Both the position numbers and the translations under genes were made by a program. DNA of 64,000 nt. Source: Synechococcaceae cyanobacterium. GTDB lineage: Bacteria > Cyanobacteriota > Cyanobacteriia > PCC-6307 > Cyanobiaceae. Each line of letters opens with the position of its first letter. The first letter of the stretch is position 1. This document shows, in pieces, positions 18,204-27,472 of this stretch. The stretch lies in assembly GCA_947378425.1 (NCBI GenBank), contig CANCJV010000002.1, positions 90,926-154,925 on the forward strand, in the 5' to 3' direction. The notes under the pieces were generated by a model. That model searched no databases and was not told where the DNA came from. It worked only from the letters and a program-made list of their open reading frames with translations.

Positions 18204-18278
18204 CAGGGGTCCAGGCAACGGAGTGCCAACCTTACGTCTCGGGCGGCATGGGCGCTGCGTGCTGCCCATTCCTGTTGC

Positions 18279-19397
18279 TCATTGAGCACAGAGGTTGCCG
18301 GCGCGCATGTGCACCACCTGGGAGGCGGAGCGCCAGCCGCCGCTGAAGGACTCCAGGTGAGTGGCACTCACCAGGCATTGATGGCCCTCTCCCACGGCCT
18401 CCAGCAGCAGTTGCTGGCGCTGGGGATCGAGTTCGGCCAGCACGTCGTCGAGCAGCAACAGCGGCGGCTGCCCGACGATCTGACCCACCAGCTCCAGTTC
18501 AGCCAACTTCAGGGCCAGCACCAGGGTGCGCTGCTGGCCGGCCGAGCCATAGCGGCGTGCCGGTTGGCCGGCCAGCAACAGGGCCACGTCATCGCGATGG
18601 GGCCCCACCAGGCACTGACCCAGCCGTTCCTCCTGGGGGCGCTGCTGCAGGAGCTGGTGCTGCAGGGCTGCCCGCCAGCACTCTTCCTGCTCGCCGTCCA
18701 GGGCGTCCATGCCCAGCTCGGTGCCACTGCGGTAGGCCAGGGCCAGGGGTTCGGCGGAGCCGCCGATGCGCTGCTGCCAGGTGGTCGCCAGCGGTTCCAG
18801 CCGCCGCAGGGCTCGCCAGCGGCGCCGGTGCAGGCGGGTGCCGATCAGGGCCATCTGCTGGTCGAAGACATCGAGCAGGGCGGCCCGATCCGCCAGGCCA
18901 AGGCCGCGGCGCAACAGTTGACTGCGCTGGCGCAGCAGGCGGCCGTAGCGGCTGAGCAGGGCGCCATAGACGGGCTCCAGTTGCAGCACCACCCGGTCCA
19001 GCCACTGGCGGCGCAGGGCGGGTTCACCGCGCACCAGCTCCAGATCCAGGGCGCTGAAGCCGACGCAGCGCAGCGGACCGATCAGGTCGAGCTGGCGCTC
19101 CAGCAATTTGTCGTTGCGCAGGGCCTGGCGACCGCCCCGGCCGCGTAGCCGCAGTTCCAGGCTGTCGCCCTCTCCGGTGATCGCTCGCAGCCGGCTGGAG
19201 GGTTGCCCGTGACTGATCAGATCCCGATCGCAGGCGCAGCGGTGTGAGCGCAGGCTGGTGAGCAGCTCCACCGCCTCCAGCAGATTCGACTTGCCGGCTC
19301 CGTTGGCGCCGATCACCAGCAGCCTGGGGGCATCCAGGGTCAGCTGCAGGCCGGCAAGATTGCGGAAGTGCAGCAGCTCCAGGCGGTGCAGCCGGAT
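18279..19397 (-). CDS. recF: DNA replication and repair protein RecF, with non-canonical start
   Basis: An SMC-like ATPase: Walker [18 protein letters not shown], signature region [20 protein letters not shown], Walker [15 protein letters not shown]. RecF loads RecA at gaps. The conserved first strands ([18 protein letters not shown]) are encoded up to 19397, but no ATG, GTG or TTG exists between the in-frame stop at 19413-19415 and a GTG at 19314-19316, which would remove the strand before the P-loop. At the position of the expected MPIRLHRL start the codons are ACC CCC ATC. Either ATC, CTG or another rare codon starts translation, or the start was lost. With the GTG start the protein would have 345 residues. 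Confidence 0.85.
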   Translation of the reverse strand: MRLHRLELLHFRNLAGLQLTLDAPRLLVIGANGAGKSNLLEAVELLTSLRSHRCACDRDLISHGQPSSRLRAITGEGDSLELRLRGRGGRQALRNDKLLERQLDLIGPLRCVGFSALDLELVRGEPALRRQWLDRVVLQLEPVYGALLSRYGRLLRQRSQLLRRGLGLADRAALLDVFDQQMALIGTRLHRRRWRALRRLEPLATTWQQRIGGSAEPLALAYRSGTELGMDALDGEQEECWRAALQHQLLQQRPQEERLGQCLVGPHRDDVALLLAGQPARRYGSAGQQRTLVLALKLAELELVGQIVGQPPLLLLDDVLAELDPQRQQLLLEAVGEGHQCLVSATHLESFSGGWRSASQVVHMRAGNLCAQ

Positions 19398-19511
19398 GGG
19401 GGTCTGGGGCGATCAGCGGCTAAGGTACCGCTGACAGGCACGACCGCAGGTGTCGCTGTCGCACCGGTGAGTTCTCATCCGGCGCGATCGACTCTCGGTT
19501 TCCCTGGTGTT

Positions 19512-19585
19512 GGGCATGTAGCTCAGTTGGATAGAGCGTCAGATTCCGGTTCTGAATGTCGGGGGTTCGAGTCCCTCCATGCTCG
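19512..19585 (+). tRNA. tRNA-Arg (anticodon CCG)
   Basis: The cloverleaf has acceptor arms GGGCATG (19512-19518) and CATGCTC (19578-19584, one G-T pair), D arm GCTC..GAGC, anticodon stem TCAGA/TCTGA with loop TTCCGGT (anticodon CCG), and T arm GGGGGTTCGAGTCCCTC. G19585 is the discriminator. CCA is not encoded. Confidence 0.95.
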
Positions 19586-20472
19586 TTGATGGTTCTTCTG
19601 CCGACGGAACGGCGAAGATGACCTGGTCGCAATGGCGAGGGGGGTGGCAGCCTCTGGACCGGCGATCTCCACCCAACACCTGGGGAGATTGCCGGCGTCG
19701 CCAGCAGGCAGGGCTGAATCGATCCGAGCTGGCGGCCCATTGAGTGGTCCTTGTCGGCCAGCTCCTCTGGGCCCGTGATGTTGAAGGTTGGGGCGATCAG
19801 CAGTCGGATGGCATCGCCATCGGCCTGAGGCTGATGGTCTCCTGGCCAGATGGACCTGGATGACCTGGATCCCTCCGCACCGGGATCTGTGGAGCTTCAG
19901 TCCCAGTCCCGGTGCGATGGGCAGTGGCGGACGGATCAGGTCCCCAGGGGGCTCCAGGCAAGGAGCCTGCCGGCTCAGCAAGGGGGAAGGATGGCTGTTT
20001 CGCTTGGAGCCGCTGCGCGCCATGGGTTTCCGGGAAGCTGATGGGCCGCGATCGCCGGAGCAAACGCGAGGGCTGTCCGCCGCCGAGGACATTCAGGCTG
20101 GAATCGAACGCAGAGGGCAGGGATGGTTCTCTTGATCGCCCAGGTCACTCCGTGGCGGGGCCTGCTGCCAAAGGTCTGGCGTGCCCCAACCACCTGATGA
20201 AAGCCCTCACTGGGACTGATTCGGGATCGGCGGAGCTTTCTGGGTCATCCCGAGCCGAGCTGGATCTGAGGCGATCGGAGAATTCGATGCCAGGGCCGAA
20301 TCGGGGCTTGCCCGGCGCGATGGGCCTGGCGCGGCACGCTCAGGTCGGTTTGCCGAAACTGCCGCAGGCCAGGGCTGAGCTCAGCGCCCAGGGACTCCTC
20401 ACCCATTGCCGCAGGCGAGCGAGAGCATCGCCCACCGACCGGTGAACCGGATTGGTTCAGCTCACCGGCCGC
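19586..20472. other. Long non-coding region with second dispersed repeat copy
   Basis: About 890 bases between tRNA-Arg and the GNAT gene. No reading frame gives a recognisable protein. The only structure I can support is the repeat at 20142-20243, an inverted copy of the one at 5838-5946. Confidence 0.5.
20142..20243 (+). repeat. Dispersed intergenic repeat, copy B
   Basis: This is the plus-strand counterpart of the repeat at 5838-5946 (minus strand). The best-conserved end is CTGGGACTGATTCGGGATCG and the following GGCGGAGCTTTCTGG; the other end shares CTCCGTGGC and CCAAAGGTCT. No open frame, terminal inverted repeat or target-site duplication is visible. Confidence 0.65.
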
Positions 20473-20934
20473 TCAGGGCTCGGTCAGGTTCAGTCCCATG
20501 GCCCGGATGCCGCCGGGATCCACCACGAAGCCGGCCCTGGTGACGGCCCGCAGCGCCTCCGGTGGCGCGGCCAACGAGACACTGCAGCCCCCCATCTCCC
20601 GCCGCAGTCGGCTCAGGGCCGCCTGCACCAGGGCCTGGATCACCTCGTCGCGGGCCGGGTCGTCCGGATCCGCCAGCAGATCCCAGAGATTGGCGTTCAG
20701 GGCCTGGTCGCTGGTGGCCCGGATGAAGCCCACCAGCGCGCCTTGAGCGTTGCGAACGGCCATATACCAGGCGCTGCGCTGCAGCACCAGCGCCCAGCGC
20801 CCGGCGCCCCGGGGCCGGTCGCCACACATCAGCAGCAGCTGGTCCAACTCCTCGGCATCCCAGGCTGGCTGTTGGAGCAACTGATAACCCTCCCGCAGGT
20901 GGGGCTGGGGCGGTTGGCTGCGGAAGGGGATCAC
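20473..20934 (-). CDS. GNAT-family N-acetyltransferase
   Basis: This 153-residue protein has the order of a GNAT fold: a central strand with WYMAVRNAQGALVGFIRATSD, then a D-Y-free helix and ALVQAALSRLRREMGGCSVSLAA followed by AVTRAGFVVD near the end. The acetyl-CoA loop is not a textbook Q/RxxGxG/A, so the assignment is by overall pattern. It starts with GTG 37 bases after the ppc stop and is likely the last gene of the trpE-gshA-ppc run. Its substrate is unknown. Confidence 0.65.
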   Translation of the reverse strand: MIPFRSQPPQPHLREGYQLLQQPAWDAEELDQLLLMCGDRPRGAGRWALVLQRSAWYMAVRNAQGALVGFIRATSDQALNANLWDLLADPDDPARDEVIQALVQAALSRLRREMGGCSVSLAAPPEALRAVTRAGFVVDPGGIRAMGLNLTEP

Positions 20935-20971
20935 CAGGGGACGGCTCGGGCCGGGGGAAGGGTGGCGGGGC

Positions 20972-23900
20972 TCAGCCCGTGTTGCGCATGCCGGCGGCGA
21001 TGCCGTTGATCGTCAGCAGGGCGCCCTGGAGCAGGTCGCTACGGCTGTAGGTGCGGCCATCGCTGGCCTTGCCGGCCCCCTCGCTCATCGGTGGCTGGCG
21101 GTTCTGGTCGCGCAGCAGGCGCAGCAACGCCACCTGCAGATAGCCCAGCGGAATGATCGTGCGGTTGCGCAACTCCACCGAGAGCTGCAGGGCAGGATCG
21201 CCATCCAGCAGCCGCTGGTGGCCGCTGATCGCCAGCACCAGATCCCGGGTGAGGGTGAACTCGGCGGTGATCGAGGCCAGGATCGCCGCGAAGGCCTCGC
21301 GGTTGGCCTCCCGGCCGAGGGAGCGCACGTAGTGCCCCGCCAGATCGAGATCGACCTTGGAGAGGGTCATCTCCACCTTGGAGATCAGCATCCGGAAGAA
21401 GGGCCAGCGCTGGTAGAGCAGCTGCAGCAGTTCCATCTGGTCCGAATCCTGTTCCAGTTCGGCCTGCAGGGCGGCGCCGACGCCATACCAGCTCGGCAAG
21501 AGAAAGCGACTCTGGGTCCAGCCGAACACCCAGGGGATGGCCCGCAGGCTGGAGAGATCGCGGGTGCCGCTCTTGCGGCGGGCGGGCCGGCTGGAGATCT
21601 GCAGCTTGCTGATCTCCTCGATCGGGGTGACCTGCTCGAAGAAGGCCACCAGGTCGGGGTTGTCGTGGACCAGGGCGCGGTAGTGGTCGCGGGAGCGGGC
21701 GGCCAGCCGCTCCATCAGCTGATTCCAGCTGGGGGTGTCATCGAGGGGCAGGGTGACCATGCTGTTCTGCAACACGGCCGTGGACACGGTTTCGAGGTTG
21801 TAGAGGGCCAGCTCCGGCAGGGAGTACTTGGAGGCCAGCACTTCGCCCTGTTCGGTGATCTTGATGCGGCCTTTGAGGGTGCCGCTGGGCTGGGCCAGGA
21901 TCGCCTGATAGGCGGGGCCGCCGCCGCGACCCACCGAGCCGCCACGGCCGTGGAACAGGCGCAGGGCCACGGCGTGCTCGTCGGCGAGGCGTTGCAGGGC
22001 GATCTGGGCGCGGTGAATCTCCCAGTTGCTGGAGAGAAAGCCGGAATCCTTGTTGCTGTCGGAATAGCCGAGCATCACCTCCTGCAGGGGCTGGCCGCTG
22101 TCGGTGTTGCTGGTGAGCAGCTCCCGGTAGAAGGATTCGGCGAACAGCCGACCCATCACCGCCGGAGCGCGCTGCAGGTCCTCGACGGTTTCGAACAGGG
22201 GAATCACCAGCAGCTCGGAGCGCTGGGCCAGAGGGTCGATCAGGCCGACTTCCTTGGCCAGCAGCAGCACCTCCAGCAGGTCCGACACCGTGTGGCTCAT
22301 CGAGATCACATAGGTGCGGCAGATGCGGGGTCCGAATTCCTGCTGCAAGCGATGCAGCATCCGGAACACCGCGAAGGTCTCGGCCGTGGCAGGGGTCCAG
22401 CGGGCCGCCGGTGGCAGCAGGGGCCGGCGGGTCTGGAGTTCGGCCAGCAGCCAGGACACCCGCTGCTCTTCGTCCATGGCGCCGTAGGCGATCGGCAGCT
22501 GCAGATAGCGGCTGAGTTCGTCGATGGCATCGCTGTGGCGGGTGCTCTCCTGGCGGATGTCGAGGCTGGCCAGCCAGAAGCCGAAGATGTGCACCTGGGT
22601 GAGCAGGTCCCGCAGGGATTCGCACTTGAGCCCGGTGGCATCGAGGCTCTCCTTGAGCAGCTCCAGGTCGTTGCGGAACTCGTCCACCGAGTTGTAGTGC
22701 AGTTCCTGCAGCCCCACGCCCCCGGACGGCAGGCCGAAGGGGGTGTCGATGGCCGTGGACGAGGGGCTGTCACCAGGAAACTCCCAGCCCGCCTCCGCCA
22801 GTTGGTCGTTGCGCCGCTGACTCAGCTGCAGGCGCTCGAGGATGTAACTGAGCTTGAGTCGATAGGGCTCCTTGCGATAGCTGGTGGCCCTCTCTTCGTA
22901 GATCTCCGGGAAGCGCAGCCGATCCATCTCCAGGGATTCGAGCAGGGCCTTGCTGGGCGGACTCCACTGCATCGAGATGCTGAGTTGATCGCGCAGTTCC
23001 CCGACGGCATGGATATAGCGCTTCAGCATCAGCTGGCGCTGATAACAGGCGGTTCGCCAGGTGATTTCCGGCGTCACCGAAGGGTTGCCGTCCCGGTCCG
23101 AGCCCACCCAGGAGCCGAAGGTGCAGAAGGAATCCCGGGGGGGAACCACATCCGGATAGCTGCTGGCCAGGGCGGTGCGCATCCGCTGCCGGAGCTGGGG
23201 CATGGCGTTGAACAGCACCTGCTGGAAGTAGTGCAGGGCGTAGTCCACCTCGTTGATCACCGAGGGTTTGAACTGGTGCAGTTCATCGGTGCGCCACCAC
23301 AGCCGGATTTCCTCCTCCAGCTGCTGGCGCAGATGTTGGCGCTCATCCGGGTTGATCGCCGGACTGAGCTGCAGCTTCTGGATCAGGGCCGCCACCCGCC
23401 GTTGCTTGTGGCGCACCGTGTGGCGCACGATCTCGGTGGGATGGGCGGTGAACACCAGGCGGATGTCGAGCTCCCGCAGCAGGTTCTCCAGCTGGGCCGG
23501 GGGCACGCCCAGGGCCCGCAGGCGCTCGAACAGCTGGCGGAAGGTGGCCGGTTCGCTCTGGCTGGCCAGCCGCGGCAGGAACGGATCGCTCTTGGCGGTG
23601 ACCGTCGCTGTCTTGAGGCTTTCGAGGTAGCTGTCCTCCTCGATGTGCTGCTCAAGGATGTTGACCAGTTGGAAGTACAGGGAGAAGGCGCGGGCGGCGG
23701 CAATGCCGTCGGCCAGATCCATCTCCTTGATCAGCTGCACGATCCCTTCGGTGTCCACATGGCTCTCGTCGGCCAGTTCGGTGGGGGTGACCGGGCCGCT
23801 GAGCTGCTTCAGCCGCAGCAGCCGTTCCACCCGCTCCGGCGGACATTCGCTGCGCAGGACGGACTGCCAGAGATCTTCCACCAGCTCCAGCCGTTCGGCC

Positions 23901-24007
23901 AGCAGGCGGATGACCCGGGGTGTGGGCTCGATACTCGCCGCTGAGGCGAGGGGAGCTGGATTGGTGGCGGGCGTCACGGCCATGGGCGCTGCGGAAGGCT
24001 GCCGCAT
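20972..24007 (-). CDS. ppc: Phosphoenolpyruvate carboxylase
   Basis: 1011 residues, the normal length for cyanobacterial PEPC. Visible signatures are the catalytic-His block [12 protein letters not shown], the [16 protein letters not shown] block, the motif with [13 protein letters not shown], the Gly-rich [14 protein letters not shown] loop, and the C-terminal RNTG. It fixes bicarbonate on PEP to give oxaloacetate, feeding the incomplete TCA cycle. ATG at 24007, 28 bases after gshA, starts the usual variable N-terminus; an internal ATG at 23983 is possible. Confidence 0.97.
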   Translation of the reverse strand: MRQPSAAPMAVTPATNPAPLASAASIEPTPRVIRLLAERLELVEDLWQSVLRSECPPERVERLLRLKQLSGPVTPTELADESHVDTEGIVQLIKEMDLADGIAAARAFSLYFQLVNILEQHIEEDSYLESLKTATVTAKSDPFLPRLASQSEPATFRQLFERLRALGVPPAQLENLLRELDIRLVFTAHPTEIVRHTVRHKQRRVAALIQKLQLSPAINPDERQHLRQQLEEEIRLWWRTDELHQFKPSVINEVDYALHYFQQVLFNAMPQLRQRMRTALASSYPDVVPPRDSFCTFGSWVGSDRDGNPSVTPEITWRTACYQRQLMLKRYIHAVGELRDQLSISMQWSPPSKALLESLEMDRLRFPEIYEERATSYRKEPYRLKLSYILERLQLSQRRNDQLAEAGWEFPGDSPSSTAIDTPFGLPSGGVGLQELHYNSVDEFRNDLELLKESLDATGLKCESLRDLLTQVHIFGFWLASLDIRQESTRHSDAIDELSRYLQLPIAYGAMDEEQRVSWLLAELQTRRPLLPPAARWTPATAETFAVFRMLHRLQQEFGPRICRTYVISMSHTVSDLLEVLLLAKEVGLIDPLAQRSELLVIPLFETVEDLQRAPAVMGRLFAESFYRELLTSNTDSGQPLQEVMLGYSDSNKDSGFLSSNWEIHRAQIALQRLADEHAVALRLFHGRGGSVGRGGGPAYQAILAQPSGTLKGRIKITEQGEVLASKYSLPELALYNLETVSTAVLQNSMVTLPLDDTPSWNQLMERLAARSRDHYRALVHDNPDLVAFFEQVTPIEEISKLQISSRPARRKSGTRDLSSLRAIPWVFGWTQSRFLLPSWYGVGAALQAELEQDSDQMELLQLLYQRWPFFRMLISKVEMTLSKVDLDLAGHYVRSLGREANREAFAAILASITAEFTLTRDLVLAISGHQRLLDGDPALQLSVELRNRTIIPLGYLQVALLRLLRDQNRQPPMSEGAGKASDGRTYSRSDLLQGALLTINGIAAGMRNTG

Positions 24008-24035
24008 GGGGGCAGACGGGACGTTGGAAGAGCCA

Positions 24036-25196
24036 TCATCCTCCCAAAGCGCTGGAGGCGTCTGTCGCAAGCCATGCCTCCAGAGCATCCTCCCGGGCCT
24101 TCATGGCGGCGGTCTCACTGCTGAGGATCGCAGCGATGCTCTCCCCTTGCTGATGCCGCTGCCGCCAGCGCATGGCCTGGTTGCCCTGGGCGAGCAGGGG
24201 GGCAAGGGGGGCCAGGGCCTCCGCCAGCCCCAGTTCCCTGGCCAGGGGGGCCATGGCCGTCAGCTCCCGTTCGATCCAGGCCCGGGCTTCAATCGGCTCG
24301 CCGCTGCGCCAGTCGCAGAGGCTGCTGGTGAGGCTGCTGCGGGCGGCGGCCCGGTCGTTGGCGTCGGCCAGATCCGCCAGGGCGGCGGGGCTGAAGCGGC
24401 TGGCCAGCAGGGGATCATGGCGCTGCGGATCCACCTGCAGCTGATGCAGCCGCACTTCGGCGAAGGCGGTCACGGCCAGCAGCAGGCGGGGGTCATCGAT
24501 CAGGTCGCAGATGCGGATCTCCAGGCGGTTGAGGTCGTGGGGGCGCTCATCGCCATTGGGTCGCACGGAGGTCCAGAGATGGCGCACGTTGAACATGGCG
24601 GCGGCGGCCAGCTGTTCGTGCATCCAGTCGATGTAGTGCTGGTGCCCGAGGAACAGGGGCACCAGGGGCGGGGTGAGGGGGAACTGCAGCCAGCGCTGGG
24701 AGTCGGCGCCGGTGATGTCGTTGTCGAGGAAGGGTGAACTGGCGCTCATCGCCAGCAGCAGGGCCGCCTCGCAGCGCATCAACCTCAGGCCGGCGAACAG
24801 GTGCTCCATGTCGCTGATGCCCAGGTTGATGTGCACACTGGCGGTCACCACCCGGGTGCCATAGGTCTGCTCGATCGTGTCGTGATAGGCATTGGCCGGA
24901 TCGGAGCGCTCGAAGCGATGGCTGTCCCCCAGGCTCAGGGTGCTGCCGGGCAGCAGCGTCAGCCCCCGCGGCTCCAGCCAGGCCCGCAGCCGGCGGCGCG
25001 GTTCGAGCAGCAGCTGCAGCTGGCGCCGGTAGCTGGCATCCGGGACGGTGATGTGCTCGAGGTTGCGGTTGTCCGGTTCGGTGACGAAGCCCTCAAGGGC
25101 TGCGGCAGCCTCGGCGGCGCAGCCCACCACCGTTCCATCGGGGCGACCGGTGTACATCTCCACCTCAAAACCCTTGAGCAGCAGGCGGTCGCTCAT
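24036..25196 (-). CDS. gshA: Glutamate-cysteine ligase (cyanobacterial type)
   Basis: 386 residues of the GCS2-like family as found in cyanobacteria: [14 protein letters not shown] at the N-terminus, [42 protein letters not shown] (metal/substrate block) and [14 protein letters not shown]. It makes gamma-glutamylcysteine, the first step of glutathione synthesis. Its ATG (25196) overlaps the trpE stop (25193-25195), so the two are translationally coupled. ppc follows after 28 bases. Confidence 0.93.
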   Translation of the reverse strand: MSDRLLLKGFEVEMYTGRPDGTVVGCAAEAAAALEGFVTEPDNRNLEHITVPDASYRRQLQLLLEPRRRLRAWLEPRGLTLLPGSTLSLGDSHRFERSDPANAYHDTIEQTYGTRVVTASVHINLGISDMEHLFAGLRLMRCEAALLLAMSASSPFLDNDITGADSQRWLQFPLTPPLVPLFLGHQHYIDWMHEQLAAAAMFNVRHLWTSVRPNGDERPHDLNRLEIRICDLIDDPRLLLAVTAFAEVRLHQLQVDPQRHDPLLASRFSPAALADLADANDRAAARSSLTSSLCDWRSGEPIEARAWIERELTAMAPLARELGLAEALAPLAPLLAQGNQAMRWRQRHQQGESIAAILSSETAAMKAREDALEAWLATDASSALGG

Positions 25197-26836
25197 CGCG
25201 ATGACTCCGCCGCAGGGGCCGCCGGCAGCAGGCAGGCAATCGCCTTGAGCATGCCGCGGGCCTTGTTGAGGGTTTCCTCGTACTCCGCCGCCGGCTTCGA
25301 ATCGGCGACGATGCCCGCACCGGCCTGCACCTGCACCCGCCAGCGCCTGGCTTCGCCCCCAGCCCCCGCTGGCGCCGTGCCTGAGGCTTCCGGCAGCACC
25401 ACCATGGTGCGGATCGTGATCGCCGTGTTGAGGGCGCCGTTGAGATCGACGGCGCCGTAGACCCCCGAATAGGGACCACGGCAGTCCGGTTCGAGGGCGT
25501 GGATCAGCTGCATCGCCCGGATCTTGGGGGCGCCGCTGACGGTGCCCGCCGGGAAGCAGGCCATCAACAGGTCCCAGATGTCGTGCCCGGCTTCGAGCAC
25601 CCCCTGCACCTGGCTGACGATGTGCATGACGTGGGAGTAGCGCTCGATCACCATCAGTTCACCGACCGTGACGCTGCCCGGTCTGCAGACCCGGCCCAGG
25701 TCGTTGCGGCCCAGATCGACGAGCATCACATGCTCCGCCCGCTCCTTGGGATCGGCGAGCAGCTCCACCTCCAGGGCCCGGTCTTCCTGCTCGTTGCTGC
25801 CCCGGGGGCGGGTGCCGGCGATCGGGCGCACCGAGGCCAGAATCGTGCCGTCCTGCCCCGGTTCGGCCTTGACCATCACCTCGGGGCTGGAGCCGATCAG
25901 GTGCCAGTCGCCGAAGTCGAAGAAGGCCATGTACGGCGATGGATTGACCATCCGCAGGCTGCGGTAGAGATCAAAGGGGTCGCCTGTGATGCAGGTTTCC
26001 AGTCGCTGGCTGAGCACCAGCTGGAAGACATCGCCGGCCTCGATGTGGTGCTCACCCCGCAGCACCGCCGCCTCAAAGGCCTCCCGGCCGACATTGCTGC
26101 TGGTGGCCAGCTGGCTCGCCACGTCCGCGGCGGAGGCGTCATGCCAGGCGAGGGGCTTGATCGTGGTCGGCAGGGGGGCGTGCATGAGGCCCTCAAGCCG
26201 GGCGATGCGGGCGGCGGCCTGATTCCAGGCATGGTCGGCATCGAGGGGGCCGTCGTCGCTGCCGGAGAGGTCCACGTAGGCCAGCGCCGTGATCTGACGC
26301 CGCACCTGGTCGAACACCAGCAGGTTGTCGGCCAGCATCCAGCAGCCGTCCGGTGGCCCCCCCGCCGGGGTGGGATGGACGGGCACGCTGGGTTCGATCC
26401 AGCGGATCAGTTCATAGCCCCAGAAGCCGAACAGCTGGCCCACCGGCGGCAGCCCCGGCACCGGTGCCGGCCGCAGCTCGGCCAGGCATTGGCGCAGCAG
26501 TTGGAAGGGGTTGCCCTGGAGCTGGTCGTGGCGGCCACCGCGCCAGCGCCGCTGGCTGTGCTCGCCGCGGCAGGTCAGGGTCCACATCGGATCGCTGACG
26601 ACGAAACTCCAGCGCCCCAGCTGCTCGCCTCCCTCGACCGACTCCAGCAGCACGCCATGGCCGCGGCCCGCCCCCACCTTCAGCCAGGTGGTGAGCGGTG
26701 TTTCGAGGTCGGCGGGCCAGCGCTTCCAGAGCGGGATCAGGTTGTGACCGCCGAAAGCCGTCTCATCGCCGGCCAGCCTGCGGGCAGCTTCGGCCAGGAA
26801 GGTGTCGCGTTGGGGGGACTGGACGGAACCGGGCAT
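25193..26836 (-). CDS. trpE: Anthranilate synthase component I
   Basis: 547 residues with the chorismate-binding fold: GQLFGFWGYELIRWIEP, the core IGSSPEVMVKAE, RPIAGTRPRG, LVDLGRNDLGRVC, SHVMHIVSQVQG, and FPAGTVSGAPKIRAM, the standard TrpE/PabB signatures. It uses chorismate and ammonia from TrpG to make anthranilate; distinction from PabB is by overall likeness to cyanobacterial TrpE. ATG 26836 lies just after the psaD terminator. A putative LIPLW-type tryptophan-binding segment (HNLIPLWKRWPAD) near residue 30 suggests feedback inhibition. Confidence 0.93.
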   Translation of the reverse strand: MPGSVQSPQRDTFLAEAARRLAGDETAFGGHNLIPLWKRWPADLETPLTTWLKVGAGRGHGVLLESVEGGEQLGRWSFVVSDPMWTLTCRGEHSQRRWRGGRHDQLQGNPFQLLRQCLAELRPAPVPGLPPVGQLFGFWGYELIRWIEPSVPVHPTPAGGPPDGCWMLADNLLVFDQVRRQITALAYVDLSGSDDGPLDADHAWNQAAARIARLEGLMHAPLPTTIKPLAWHDASAADVASQLATSSNVGREAFEAAVLRGEHHIEAGDVFQLVLSQRLETCITGDPFDLYRSLRMVNPSPYMAFFDFGDWHLIGSSPEVMVKAEPGQDGTILASVRPIAGTRPRGSNEQEDRALEVELLADPKERAEHVMLVDLGRNDLGRVCRPGSVTVGELMVIERYSHVMHIVSQVQGVLEAGHDIWDLLMACFPAGTVSGAPKIRAMQLIHALEPDCRGPYSGVYGAVDLNGALNTAITIRTMVVLPEASGTAPAGAGGEARRWRVQVQAGAGIVADSKPAAEYEETLNKARGMLKAIACLLPAAPAAESSR

Positions 26837-26850
26837 CGGGCGAAAGGCAG

Positions 26851-26876
26851 AAAAAAGGCGGGGCCTCGGCCCCGCC
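26851..26876 (-). terminator. Rho-independent terminator of psaD
   Basis: GGCGGGGCC / GGCCCCGCC stem with a TC loop, followed on the minus strand by six Ts (AAAAAA at 26851-26856). It lies between the psaD stop and the trpE start, so it isolates strong psaD transcription from trpE. Confidence 0.9.
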
Positions 26877-26914
26877 ATTAAAGATGCTTGCCGTTAAGGC
26901 TCAGGCTCTAAGGC

Positions 26915-27346
26915 TCAGACTTCGTAGGTTTCCTTGCCGCTGAACTTGAGGCCGGCGGGGTTGGGGTTGGCGCCGATGCGACGGGGGTTGTGACCCACCA
27001 TGGGACGACCTTCGTTGACCTTCTCGGGGAAGACGCCGTCTTTGGGATGGAGGAATTCAGTGTCGCCGCCGGGGAAGATCCGGTAGATCTTGTAATCCTC
27101 GATGCGGGGCTTGAACTTGGTGCGCAACTGGGTGCCGAGGGCCAGGCACTGCTCTTTGCGCGCGAAGTACATGAGGTTTTCGCCCTCATTCATTTCAGCG
27201 GCGCCACCGGTGGGCAGCTCAAAGGCCTGGGCCTTGGAGCTGGTCCAGGTGATGGCGTACTTCTCTTCGGTTTCGGCTGCGTTCAGCAGACCACCGGTGC
27301 TGCCGATGTATTTCGGAAGTTGACCCTTGAGGGCAGTCGCTGACAT
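26915..27346 (-). CDS. psaD: Photosystem I reaction center subunit II (PsaD)
   Basis: The 143-residue stromal subunit has the usual sequence order: [72 protein letters not shown] and the C-terminal [15 protein letters not shown]. PsaD forms the ferredoxin-docking ridge of photosystem I with PsaC and PsaE. Single-gene unit: terminator after it, 126 bases of leader and promoter region before it. Confidence 0.98.
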   Translation of the reverse strand: MSATALKGQLPKYIGSTGGLLNAAETEEKYAITWTSSKAQAFELPTGGAAEMNEGENLMYFARKEQCLALGTQLRTKFKPRIEDYKIYRIFPGGDTEFLHPKDGVFPEKVNEGRPMVGHNPRRIGANPNPAGLKFSGKETYEV

Positions 27347-27472
27347 GGCTCGCTGACCGTTTCAGCCGGAAACTAGCACCGTGATTTCGGCCCATCGGGC
27401 GCCGGCGCGGCAGTCTTCACACTCCGTCGACAAATAATTCTGCCCCGCGGCAGCTCAGCTCGGTCCTGGTGT

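Noticed and set aside
19368..19589. 73-codon frame running through tRNA-Arg
   Set aside because: The peptide (VAQLDRASDSGSECRGFESL) is the well-known translation artefact of a tRNA gene.
21218..23944. 908-codon plus-strand frame opposite ppc
   Set aside because: Antisense to PEP carboxylase, full of Leu/Gln/Ala/His/Gly without structure; an artefact of GC-rich codon use.
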